Virus record (IMG/VR): IMGVR_UViG_3300015360_000032
Span: 1-64,000 of that record
DNA length: 64,000 nucleotides
Strand: one strand, 5' to 3'
Origin: a virus
Each line of letters opens with the position of its first letter. Position 1 is the first letter of the stretch. Shown in pieces: positions 1-6,432 of this stretch. The notes under the pieces are model-generated. The model had not been told where the DNA came from. It worked only from the letters and a program-made list of their open reading frames with translations, and did not search any database. Position numbers and translations under genes: made by a program.

Positions 1-1153
1 GAGCCAGTGCGTTGTGGGCTATGCCCAGAACGTCGCGCAGAGCATCGTACGGCTTCTTCATGAAGTCGTCTTTATACTCGATGGGTATCTCTTCTACCCA
101 CGAGCCTGCGGGCATCTCCTCGTTGTCGCTCAGCACGCGCGTATCGTGGTGAATGTCATTGCCGATCACGAGACGAAACTTGCGGCCAGAGAACCGCGAG
201 GCAGGAACAACATCGTACTGCCTGCGGTTGTAAATATACGTGCTCTTGATGCCTTGGGCTTCCACGAATCTCTTGTGCTTGTCGGTGAAGTCCCCGCGAT
301 ACTTGGTCGATGAAGATGCAAAGATGATCCCGAGCATAGGTCCTGGGCGGGTGAAACGGCCGCGCTTGCGTCGTGTCATGGTGCTGTGTACTTGCTGGGC
401 CTGATCGTAGAGGCCGGCTCTGCCGCTCGATAGCTCTGCTTTCTTCGAGCGCAACACAACGTTCATGAAATTAATTTCATCAATAATGCCGCCAATGATG
501 GCCTCACCGAGGATGGCATCCTCGTCTCCGCCAGACTGTGCCACACGAATGTTCTTTTCCTCGAAGTACATCTCGGATTCAATGAGCTTGGTCGGTAAGA
601 AATACTTCTGAAAATAAGGCATTGACTCCACAAACTTCCGCATCGGAACATAGATAACTTTGTTGATGACGCGCGGCTTTGCTCCCATGATGGCGAACAC
701 AATAGAGGTGGTGCTTGGCAGCCCGTAGATGGCCTGAGGGTTCTTCAGGCAGGACAACAAATAGAGATGGTACAGGGTGGTAATCATAGCGACGGACGTT
801 TTGCCCGTAGCCGTGGCCCCCATGAGAATCGCCTCGTTGTACGCACCGTATTCGGTACCTTTCCACCATTTGCAATTGATTTCAATAATTGCCTTGCGGA
901 CCTCGGGCCAAAGTTCAAGGTCCGTCGCGGCAAGAAATTCAGTGCTGTCGATGAACTCTTCAATGCTGACTGGCGTGCGCTCCAATTGCATCATGAAGCG
1001 GAACAGGGAATCATCTCCGTCTAAGTGTCGCTTCACCCCATCGCGGTACATCTCCGCGAACATGCGGTTCTTTACCGTACCTGCCATCGTCTCGACGGCA
1101 TTCAGGAATCGTTGTCTCTTCCGCGCGTTGGCGAACTGCTGTACCTGTGTCAC
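1..1153 (-). CDS. Terminase large subunit (N-terminal part, runs off the window)
   Basis: ATPase of the DNA-packaging motor that docks on the portal. The minus-strand frame stays open to the window edge. It carries a Walker A motif MGATATGKTS and, further on, a Walker B-type segment GGIIDEINF; the C-terminal nuclease half lies outside. The start is GTG at 1153 in a GTGA overlap with the stop of the upstream HTH gene, which fits the small-then-large terminase order. Two copies of the dispersed palindrome lie inside and are read as EINCK and DEINF, the second being part of the Walker B segment. Confidence 0.85.
   Translation of the reverse strand, partial: MTQVQQFANARKRQRFLNAVETMAGTVKNRMFAEMYRDGVKRHLDGDDSLFRFMMQLERTPVSIEEFIDSTEFLAATDLELWPEVRKAIIEINCKWWKGTEYGAYNEAILMGATATGKTSVAMITTLYHLYLLSCLKNPQAIYGLPSTTSIVFAIMGAKPRVINKVIYVPMRKFVESMPYFQKYFLPTKLIESEMYFEEKNIRVAQSGGDEDAILGEAIIGGIIDEINFMNVVLRSKKAELSSGRAGLYDQAQQVHSTMTRRKRGRFTRPGPMLGIIFASSSTKYRGDFTDKHKRFVEAQGIKSTYIYNRRQYDVVPASRFSGRKFRLVIGNDIHHDTRVLSDNEEMPAGSWVEEIPIEYKDDFMKKPYDALRDVLGIAHNALA
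465..480. repeat. Dispersed palindrome copy 1
   Basis: ATGAAATTAATTTCAT, fully symmetric; inside the large terminase gene (reads DEINF). Confidence 0.85.
870..885. repeat. Dispersed palindrome copy 2
   Basis: TTGCAATTGATTTCAA; inside the large terminase gene (EINCK). Confidence 0.8.
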
Positions 1154-1992
1154 AAACTCTCTACCTCGTTAGAGCTACTGGTAGCGTCAATGTCATCGAA
1201 GGTCATGGGGCCGAAGCCTCCCGCGCGGGGAGCAGCGTCAACCGTGTCATCGTCCTTCAGGCTGTTCATCAACTCTAGCGTTTGAAGCATCAGGTTCTGT
1301 ACGTCAGAGACGTTCGATCCATCATCCGCGCGGCGGAACCGAAGCACATCGAAGACGCCTGCGGTATTGAGAAAGCGCGTACGGTCAGCGTTTGCCGCAA
1401 GTGCAGTCCGCATAGCTGCCAGCTTCATGGGCGTGGGTACTGCCTGGATGGCATTGCCGTTCTCGTCCGTGCGGGCACCAGAGGATGCGATACGCATTGC
1501 CATGCCAGAGATTTCGTCATAGATGGCCTGCTGCCCGCCGATCATCTCTTCGATGTTCAACTGAGTCGCCGCCTCTCTCAAACGGCGCTTCAATTCAGCG
1601 CGATCTTTCTCAACGGTCGAGATGGATACCTGTAGCTGTCGAGCTATCTCGTCCAGGGGAATATTGCGCATTAAGAGTCGATTAAGCAGTGTCAATCGAA
1701 ACTCTTTGGCATACGCTGCGCTGCCTGCTGCCTGTACGGCATTCATGCGTGTGCGCGGGTTCTCTTTGTCCGCGAGTACAGGCGGGTGAAATTGCCCTGC
1801 ACGTATGCGGCGCGACATGGCTTCCGGATTAACCGCATCATCTACTTCATCAGGCTCTGAGTCATCAAGGTCTGATGCACGTAGAGACTCGGACTGGGTT
1901 GAGGTACTTGCACTGAACCCCCCGCCTCCTGCTGAACGGGCGCGGCGCAGGATGACACGTCTGCGCGCGGGCGGAGGGGCATCGTCACTCAT
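1150..1992 (-). CDS. Probable terminase small subunit (HTH protein, 280 aa)
   Basis: Candidate DNA-recognition subunit of terminase. The first 90 residues are low-complexity and rich in Arg, Ser, Asp and Glu. A helix-turn-helix of the IPLDEIARQLQVSISTVEKDRAELKRR type sits at about 111-136, followed by helical sequence that could oligomerise. It lies directly before the large terminase (GTGA overlap), which is the main argument for the name; a generic DNA-binding protein cannot be excluded. The ATG at 1992 shares a base with the upstream methyltransferase stop (TAATG). Confidence 0.6.
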   Translation of the reverse strand: MSDDAPPPARRRVILRRARSAGGGGFSASTSTQSESLRASDLDDSEPDEVDDAVNPEAMSRRIRAGQFHPPVLADKENPRTRMNAVQAAGSAAYAKEFRLTLLNRLLMRNIPLDEIARQLQVSISTVEKDRAELKRRLREAATQLNIEEMIGGQQAIYDEISGMAMRIASSGARTDENGNAIQAVPTPMKLAAMRTALAANADRTRFLNTAGVFDVLRFRRADDGSNVSDVQNLMLQTLELMNSLKDDDTVDAAPRAGGFGPMTFDDIDATSSSNEVESL

Positions 1993-2735
1993 TACTTCAC
2001 CGCCAGAAAAGTGCTGAACATCATGAAGCGGAAGGTCTCTTGAATCTCTGTGAAGTGCAGAGAAAAAGTCCTCATTAGCTTGTCATGGCTCATGGGGAAC
2101 ATGGAATTCTTCAGGGCTTCCGTCTTGGCCTCAATCTCTGCAAGGGTGTAGCCATTGCCACGGCGAAACTTGATGTACTGATCGTGGGCCAGATCGCCAA
2201 GCTCTCCCGAGTGGCTTCCCTTGTGTCCGAAGATCAATAAGCCGCCCGGACGAACCAGCTTGAACATCTGAAGCAGGGTGATAATCTGGTGTTCCGGCTT
2301 CACGAATTGTAGTACGTAGTGGGCGCACACCACGTCGTATCGTTTGTCGCTAAGCTGGTCTAGATCACCCTTGGCGATGTCCATCTGGTACACCTTCGCC
2401 GCAGGGAAATCAGTGCGCAACAGGTCACACATTTGCGGGGAGTTATCCACCGCACTGTAGTGGAGGTTATCCAGTGCGCGAACATCCATGCCAGCAGCTT
2501 TGACGAGAGCGCTGTAGAAGGCCCCGCGCGATGCGCCGATGTCGAGGATGTCACACGGCCTTTCGAGACGGCCTAGAACCATCTCCGCGTGTGCTGTGTG
2601 GGTGGCGTGGAAGTTGGGAATCGAACGACTTGCCATGTCGTTAAAGATTCTTGCCACTTCGCCATCGAAGGCAAACTTGTTCGGGTTGGCAGGGAAATGC
2701 ACTGGATTCCCGCCTGCCGCGATTGCTAAACTCAT
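1992..2735 (-). CDS. Class I SAM-dependent methyltransferase (247 aa)
   Basis: Rossmann-fold methyltransferase. Motif I DILDIGASRG is at about 62-71, followed by an acidic loop ALDNLH, then AVDNSPQM, a motif II-like VVCAHYVLQFVKPEHQ and a post-motif RPGGLLIFGHKG. The AVDNSPQM and LQF blocks resemble CmoA/small-molecule methyltransferases more than DNA methylases, because no NPPY/DPPY motif is seen. The substrate cannot be assigned. It sits immediately upstream of the terminase genes, in a TAATG overlap with the small-subunit gene. Confidence 0.75.
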   Translation of the reverse strand: MSLAIAAGGNPVHFPANPNKFAFDGEVARIFNDMASRSIPNFHATHTAHAEMVLGRLERPCDILDIGASRGAFYSALVKAAGMDVRALDNLHYSAVDNSPQMCDLLRTDFPAAKVYQMDIAKGDLDQLSDKRYDVVCAHYVLQFVKPEHQIITLLQMFKLVRPGGLLIFGHKGSHSGELGDLAHDQYIKFRRGNGYTLAEIEAKTEALKNSMFPMSHDKLMRTFSLHFTEIQETFRFMMFSTFLAVK

Positions 2736-2787
2736 GCTCTACCCCCTATCGACGCACATCACGCCGACCGAAGGATAACAAAGTCTT

Positions 2788-2952
2788 CTAGTGCATGGCT
2801 ATAGCTATCGCGTTAGACACGACGATCATGAAGACAGTTACTCTAAATATCCCGTCTTCCCTCGTGTTCCCCTTAGCCCCTAGAGCCAGGAGAATAACCC
2901 AAACTAATATGTTCCCCCATAGAAAAACACTGACAAATGAAATCAATTTCAT
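2788..2952 (-). CDS. Small two-helix membrane protein (54 aa)
   Basis: A 54-codon frame starting MKLISFVSVFLWG, with two hydrophobic segments (about 4-24 and 37-52) around a short charged loop AKGNTRED. The ATG at 2952 overlaps the stop of the upstream 71-aa gene (ATGA). The first codons ATG AAA TTG ATT TCA are the dispersed palindrome itself. The stop is TAG at 2788-2790. Function unknown; size and topology are compatible with a small holin-like or inner-membrane host-takeover protein, but nothing specific supports either. Confidence 0.6.
   Translation of the reverse strand: MKLISFVSVFLWGNILVWVILLALGAKGNTREDGIFRVTVFMIVVSNAIAIAMH
2937..2952. repeat. Dispersed palindrome copy 3
   Basis: ATGAAATCAATTTCAT; contains the stop of the 71-aa gene and the start of the 54-aa gene. 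Confidence 0.88.
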
Positions 2953-3164
2953 TTCTCCTTGAACGGCTGAAGAGGCCCCTGAATGTCGAACTCATGCTCT
3001 TCATTCCATCGCTCGCGGCTCAGCTTATCATCAAGCACCATGCTGAAGCAATCGCCTTTGGCATTAACAAAGACAGGTACTGCCTCTGTCGGGCGGGAGG
3101 GGGAAGTAACTAGATACAGCCCGGGTGTTGCCACCATCCTATCAATCTTCTCTTTGGTATTCAT
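2949..3164 (-). CDS. Hypothetical protein (71 aa)
   Basis: Soluble small protein MNTKEKIDRMVATPGLYLV..., ending QPFKEK. I do not recognise the family. The start is joined to the upstream gene by TAATG, and its TGA stop is the first TGA of the palindrome at 2937-2952 (AAA TGA AAT TGA). Confidence 0.65.
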   Translation of the reverse strand: MNTKEKIDRMVATPGLYLVTSPSRPTEAVPVFVNAKGDCFSMVLDDKLSRERWNEEHEFDIQGPLQPFKEK

Positions 3165-3529
3165 TACGCGCCCATGCCTAGTTGATAGTTGATGACGGAT
3201 TGAAGGAAGATAATTTGCGACTGCATCTCTGTGATGGTTCTTTGCAGGGCTGCACGCTCACCCGCGCTTAGATCAGTAGTTGCTTGTGTCGGTCGAATTC
3301 CTGCCTTCCATAGTTCGTCTAAGAGTGTGTCTGCCGCAGCGAAAGGCATCGACAGCAACGGCGTCTCGTCTATCGCCTTACCCTGCTCGGATTTGGTAAA
3401 AGACCGCTGCATAATAACGCTAGTAGGTACAGATACCCCACCGTTAAAGTGATGGACTGCAAGATATAGCTTTATCTCCCTAGCCCGGATGTCTTTCTGC
3501 ACTAAAAAATCATATAGGTCTGCGCTCAT
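3164..3529 (-). CDS. Hypothetical protein with C-terminal coiled coil (121 aa)
   Basis: Contains a segment SMPFAAADTLLDELWKAGIRPT that resembles a block seen in many phage hypothetical proteins. It is followed by a predicted coiled coil (AGERAALQRTITEMQSQIIFLQSVINYQL). The ATGA overlap with the RNase H stop supports the start. Function unknown. Confidence 0.65.
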   Translation of the reverse strand: MSADLYDFLVQKDIRAREIKLYLAVHHFNGGVSVPTSVIMQRSFTKSEQGKAIDETPLLSMPFAAADTLLDELWKAGIRPTQATTDLSAGERAALQRTITEMQSQIIFLQSVINYQLGMGA

Positions 3530-3960
3530 TTTTCAGGTACCCCTAAGCCGGCCAACTCGTCGGCTCTTTCGTTGCCAATGATCCCTGTGTGTCCCTTGAC
3601 CCATTGCCAAGCAACCTTTTTGTAATCGCAATCCAGATGCCCTAGGCGCTCCCATAGGTCTTTGTTTTTAATTTCTTGGTTTCCCGTACCCCGCCAACCC
3701 GAGCGAAGCCATGAGTCCATATGGTCGGTGATGCCAGCGACAACATAGATCGAGTCGCTGATGACCGTGAGGGTATCGGTGAAGGGCTTAGCACCCTCCA
3801 ACGCCTTGATCGCGGCCAATAGCTCCATGCGGTTGTTCGTTGTCTCGTGGTGTCCCCCGCAAGCGGTCTCTAGCTCCTGATCATTGAGGTACAGGACGTA
3901 GCCCCATCCCCCGCGACCGTCCTTGCGAGAAGCACCATCGGTGTAGGCGACGTAGTTCAC
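3526..3960 (-). CDS. rnhA: Ribonuclease HI (144 aa)
   Basis: Degrades RNA in RNA-DNA hybrids, for example removing primers during phage replication. The sequence has the full RNase HI set: D8 in YTDGA, E46 in NRMELLAAIKAL, D69 in VISDSIYV, H124 in KGHTG and D134 in NERADELA. Length is normal for the family. It overlaps the upstream macro-like gene by 4 bp and the downstream gene by ATGA, inside a run of small metabolic and accessory genes. Confidence 0.93.
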   Translation of the reverse strand: MNYVAYTDGASRKDGRGGWGYVLYLNDQELETACGGHHETTNNRMELLAAIKALEGAKPFTDTLTVISDSIYVVAGITDHMDSWLRSGWRGTGNQEIKNKDLWERLGHLDCDYKKVAWQWVKGHTGIIGNERADELAGLGVPEK

Positions 3961-4292
3961 CCCCAGCCCTCGGGTAGGCGGCAGTTCTTTGTGGCCCCGA
4001 CAAAGAAGGGTTTGATATCAGTTTCAAAATAGCCCGCGAGGCCGCAGCCTATCTTGGTCACTTCAAATTCAAGCTCTGGGTTGTTGGCGGCGTATCTAAG
4101 AAACTCCGCGACGTACGCCTTGATATAGCCAAGTGGCAGCGGCCTTAGGTAAATGTCCTTCGTCGGGATGGCATAGCTATTGCCTGTCGGCCCGCGACCT
4201 ACCCCCTGCTTGGCTTGATAGTTCTCGCGGGCAAACAGAGCCGCACCCTTGCCGTGCCGGCCTGCAAGATTGCTGCCGAATACGAAGATCAT
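3957..4292 (-). CDS. Macro-domain-like protein (111 aa)
   Basis: Starts MIFVFGSNLAGRHGKGAALFA, a glycine-rich loop resembling the ADP-ribose-binding loop of small macro-domain proteins, followed by GNSYAIPTKD and VTKIGCGLAGY, which match the second and third conserved blocks (GNAYAIPT and GCGLAG type). Such proteins bind or hydrolyse ADP-ribose derivatives; in a phage this could reverse host ADP-ribosylation, which is inference. A degenerate palindrome copy lies at 4012-4027. Confidence 0.6.
   Translation of the reverse strand: MIFVFGSNLAGRHGKGAALFARENYQAKQGVGRGPTGNSYAIPTKDIYLRPLPLGYIKAYVAEFLRYAANNPELEFEVTKIGCGLAGYFETDIKPFFVGATKNCRLPEGWG
4012..4027. repeat. Dispersed palindrome copy 4 (degenerate)
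   Basis: TTGATATCAGTTTCAA, 14 of 16 matches; inside the macro-like gene. Confidence 0.55.
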
Positions 4293-4504
4293 TCTTCCCC
4301 CTCGAAGCTGTCAAGTTTGCGGTGCATTCGGCGGGCCAGAAGGGCAATTCCATGCTCCTTCGATACCTCCTCCATGTACCAATAAACGCCGGTCGGTGTC
4401 TTACCCGCCGGATCGCCACGGTTCCATATACGGCGCATTTTCTTTTCGTGCTTGGCCGTGGTGGGCGCGGGAGGTGCTGGCCGGCTTCGGGCCGTGTACG
4501 TCAT
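4289..4504 (-). CDS. Hypothetical protein (71 aa)
   Basis: Basic, N-terminally Pro/Ala-rich protein with a conserved-looking core RIWNRGDPAGKTPTGVYWYMEEVSKEHGIALLARRMHRKL. I start it at ATG 4504 (MTYTARSRP); a TTG start at 4537 is possible. Its 3' end overlaps the macro-like gene by ATGA. It overlaps the upstream zinc-type ORF by about 104 bp in another frame, so one of the two boundaries may be wrong. Confidence 0.5.
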   Translation of the reverse strand: MTYTARSRPAPPAPTTAKHEKKMRRIWNRGDPAGKTPTGVYWYMEEVSKEHGIALLARRMHRKLDSFEGEE

Positions 4505-4664
4505 TTGCGTTCCCCGCGTAATAGTGGAGTCGATCAAAGTCGCAAAGCGCGCATTTGCAATCGTGCCCCTGAGAAATCATTCTACATCTTCCCTGTAGTC
4601 GGTCTGCGATCCACTCGCGTGGTCTGCCTGCTGCGGCTGGTATGTCATCGTCGATACCAATCAC
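4401..4664 (-). CDS. Hypothetical Cys-containing protein (87 aa)
   Basis: The N-terminal half DDIPAAAGRPREWIADRLQGRCRMISQGHDCKCALCDFDRLHYYAG looks protein-like and has a CxCxxC cluster. The GTG start at 4664 forms a GTGA overlap with the upstream gene. The last 30 or so residues come from DNA also read by the following gene and look unstructured. Confidence 0.45.
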   Translation of the reverse strand: MIGIDDDIPAAAGRPREWIADRLQGRCRMISQGHDCKCALCDFDRLHYYAGNANDVHGPKPASTSRAHHGQARKENAPYMEPWRSGG

Positions 4665-4834
4665 TTGGCTTGTCCTTGTTCTTTGCTAGCCGCGCATCTT
4701 GGGCAGTCTGGCTTGCGGTTGCTACCCAAAACCACCCATCCACTTGGCTCATACCCGCACAGCGCGATATTGCTGCCGAGAGCCTTCAAGTGAATTTTTA
4801 TACCCCCGATCCCCCGCACGCGGAGCGGTCGCAT
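4661..4834 (-). CDS. Small zinc-ribbon-like protein (57 aa)
   Basis: MRPLRVRGIGGIKIHLKALGSNIALCGYEPSGWVVLGSNRKPDCPRCAASKEQGQAK, with a single Cys followed later by CPRC, suggests a small zinc ribbon. I chose ATG 4834 over an earlier in-frame start because it makes a TAATG junction with the 54-aa gene upstream. Function unknown. Confidence 0.6.
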   Translation of the reverse strand: MRPLRVRGIGGIKIHLKALGSNIALCGYEPSGWVVLGSNRKPDCPRCAASKEQGQAK

Positions 4835-4998
4835 TACTTCGCGCACACTAACTGATCGTTGCGATCCCACAAACGTACATGCACCCCTGCAATTTTGAAG
4901 GCGTCATAGATCGACTTCGCGGTGTCCAGATTGGGGTGAGCCACCGTAACAAGTTGCGGCCCTCCACAGAACATTTTGATGTAGGTGACACGGTACAT
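4834..4998 (-). CDS. Hypothetical protein (54 aa)
   Basis: Short frame MYRVTYIKMFCGGPQLVTVAHPNLDTAKSIYDAFKIAGVHVRLWDRNDQLVCAK with a strong ribosome-binding site (AAGGAGTGAGCC before ATG 4998). Its TAA overlaps the next ATG. It looks like a compact alpha/beta domain; no family recognised. Confidence 0.65.
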   Translation of the reverse strand: MYRVTYIKMFCGGPQLVTVAHPNLDTAKSIYDAFKIAGVHVRLWDRNDQLVCAK

Positions 4999-5015
4999 GG
5001 CTCACTCCTTGTCGG

Positions 5016-5351
5016 TTACACTTCTTCTCTGCGCATATCAAGCCACCGATCAAGGCAAACGATAGCCTCTTGCACGTCCTTTTTGGTGTCTTTGCCCCCT
5101 CTGCCCCCCGCAACCAGCATTTTCTTGATTGCATGAGCAATGCAAGGGTCGGTGACGTTAAAAAGCTCAAGCACTCGGTAGACATCAATGTGAGTGTAGG
5201 GGCAGAGCTTGTAGTAGTGAGGGTACTTGTCCGCGAGCGTGGGCGCTTTAGGCTCGTTCGGGGTGGGCAGAACATTCGGTACATACCCCGGAAACGACGG
5301 TAAGGGAGAGGGGGGCATGGAGTCGATAATCTCCTGGAGTTTCTGGCTCAT
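5016..5351 (-). CDS. Conserved phage protein of unknown function (111 aa)
   Basis: A Pro-rich N-terminus (MPPSPLPSFPGYVPNVLPTPNE) leads to a C-terminal domain YKLCPYTHIDVYRVLELFNVTDPCIAHAIKKMLVAGGRGGKDTKKDVQEAIVCLDRWLDM. That pattern (IDVYRVL.LF.V.DP...HAIKKLL..G.RG.KD..KD..EA) recurs in phage early regions. The biochemical role is unknown to me. It overlaps thyX by 4 bp. Confidence 0.7.
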   Translation of the reverse strand: MSQKLQEIIDSMPPSPLPSFPGYVPNVLPTPNEPKAPTLADKYPHYYKLCPYTHIDVYRVLELFNVTDPCIAHAIKKMLVAGGRGGKDTKKDVQEAIVCLDRWLDMRREEV

Positions 5352-5995
5352 ACAAGCACCTCTGCGAGCGCGGGGAATTGCTCCAACACAATCGCCCGGA
5401 TAGCAATAGCAACCTCGCGGTGTTCCTTTTGAGTACCCGGATCACACCGCAACTGGCAGTAGTGAATGAAGCTGCGGATCGTTCCCGCCATGTAGATGGT
5501 GCTTTCAGTCATGCCCTCGGGCAGTACGTTACGTGCTACCTCTTTCGCAATGCCCTTGCTCAGCGCGGCCTGATAGATAGTGGCGGCTGTATCCGCGATG
5601 CTGTATTGCACCATTCCCCACCAAGCCCGCAACTCGGCGTCCTCAGTCTCGTGGCTGGCCTGTCGGTTCGTTGCGTCCTGCATCCGGGCTTCGCTGATGA
5701 CAGGATCGGACAGGACTGCCGCGTATCGCTGGCTGAATTCCTGAAACGAAAACGAACGGTGACGCAGAATCTGGTGAGCAATGGCGCGCGTAGTGACAAT
5801 CTCCACGGTCATGCTCGCCATCTCAAAAGGAGACCAGTGAGATTTCCTGACGAGGTAGGCCAATAGGCGCGGGGCGGTCTCCGCGTTTGCTTGGTTAGCA
5901 GGGTTGCTAACGCGGGCGCAGTATGCCAGCAAGTCACCTGACTCCTGGCACTCGGGGATCGCCGGCTTGGTGATTGCGATCAATCGAACTTGCAT
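5348..5995 (-). CDS. thyX: Flavin-dependent thymidylate synthase (215 aa)
   Basis: Makes dTMP from dUMP using FAD, NADPH and methylene-tetrahydrofolate. The diagnostic ThyX motif RHRSFSFQEFSQRY is at about 78-91, and length is typical. Conserved C-terminal residues are present (RNVLPEGMTESTIYMAGTIRSFIHYCQLR). RBS AGGGAA precedes ATG 5995. It supplies thymidine nucleotides for the phage polymerase encoded further upstream in the same orientation. Confidence 0.95.
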   Translation of the reverse strand: MQVRLIAITKPAIPECQESGDLLAYCARVSNPANQANAETAPRLLAYLVRKSHWSPFEMASMTVEIVTTRAIAHQILRHRSFSFQEFSQRYAAVLSDPVISEARMQDATNRQASHETEDAELRAWWGMVQYSIADTAATIYQAALSKGIAKEVARNVLPEGMTESTIYMAGTIRSFIHYCQLRCDPGTQKEHREVAIAIRAIVLEQFPALAEVLV

Positions 5996-6012
5996 ACATT
6001 TTCCCTTTTCAG

Positions 6013-6066
6013 TTAAGTCTCGGCGGCATCCCGCGCTGCGGCGGCTAGCCGTTCAGTGATGCTCAT
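6013..6066 (-). CDS. Possible 17-aa peptide
   Basis: MSITERLAAAARDAAET in an ATGA overlap with the stop of the 65-aa gene and ending 18 bp before thyX. The coupling is suggestive, but so short a frame could be chance. Confidence 0.3.
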   Translation of the reverse strand: MSITERLAAAARDAAET

Positions 6067-6260
6067 ATCAGTCCTTTGTCGAGGGCGATCCATTCAGGTA
6101 CGAAGACGCTGGTGATCCCGTAGCCCTCTCCCGTCTGGTCTGTGATCTGTGACAAAGGAATCCACGCGGGCATCTTTGCTTCAGTCTCAATCAACAGTGC
6201 TTTGTCCGTGACCATCTTGACTTTGCAATTGATTTCAATCGTACCGTCTTTCTTGCTCAT
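6063..6260 (-). CDS. Hypothetical protein (65 aa)
   Basis: MSKKDGTIEINCKVKMVTDKALLIETEAKMPAWIPLSQITDQTG... resembles small phage proteins with an 'alkAil...WIPkSqi' core, probably a beta-rich fold. The start overlaps the upstream membrane protein by ATGA. Residues 8-13 (IEINCK) are encoded by a palindrome copy at 6223-6238. Confidence 0.7.
   Translation of the reverse strand: MSKKDGTIEINCKVKMVTDKALLIETEAKMPAWIPLSQITDQTGEGYGITSVFVPEWIALDKGLI
6223..6238. repeat. Dispersed palindrome copy 5
   Basis: TTGCAATTGATTTCAA; identical to copy 2 but in an unrelated gene. Confidence 0.8.
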
Positions 6261-6430
6261 GGAAGATTACTCCAGCCCCACACAATAAATGAAGTAGTTA
6301 TCAACATTGCCCCGAGCCCTCCTAGGCCAAAACACAAGGAAGGAAATACCCTCTCTATGCTCGTCGGGGGATTAACGAAAATAAAAAGAATCCACCCAAT
6401 TATCCAGAGAGAGATGCCTGTTGCGAACAT
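6257..6430 (-). CDS. Small two-helix membrane protein (57 aa)
   Basis: MFATGISLWIIGWILFIFVN followed by a short loop PPTSIERVFP and a second hydrophobic segment SLCFGLGGLGAMLITTSFIVWGW. ATG 6430 follows the upstream stop by a few bases, and the TGA overlaps the next ATG. It has the same size class and topology as the 54-aa protein at 2788-2952. Function unknown. Confidence 0.6.
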   Translation of the reverse strand: MFATGISLWIIGWILFIFVNPPTSIERVFPSLCFGLGGLGAMLITTSFIVWGWSNLP

Positions 6431-6432
6431 GA

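Noticed and set aside
4904-5284. 126-codon minus frame
   Set aside because: Shadow of the conserved 111-aa gene and the 54-aa gene, both with better starts.
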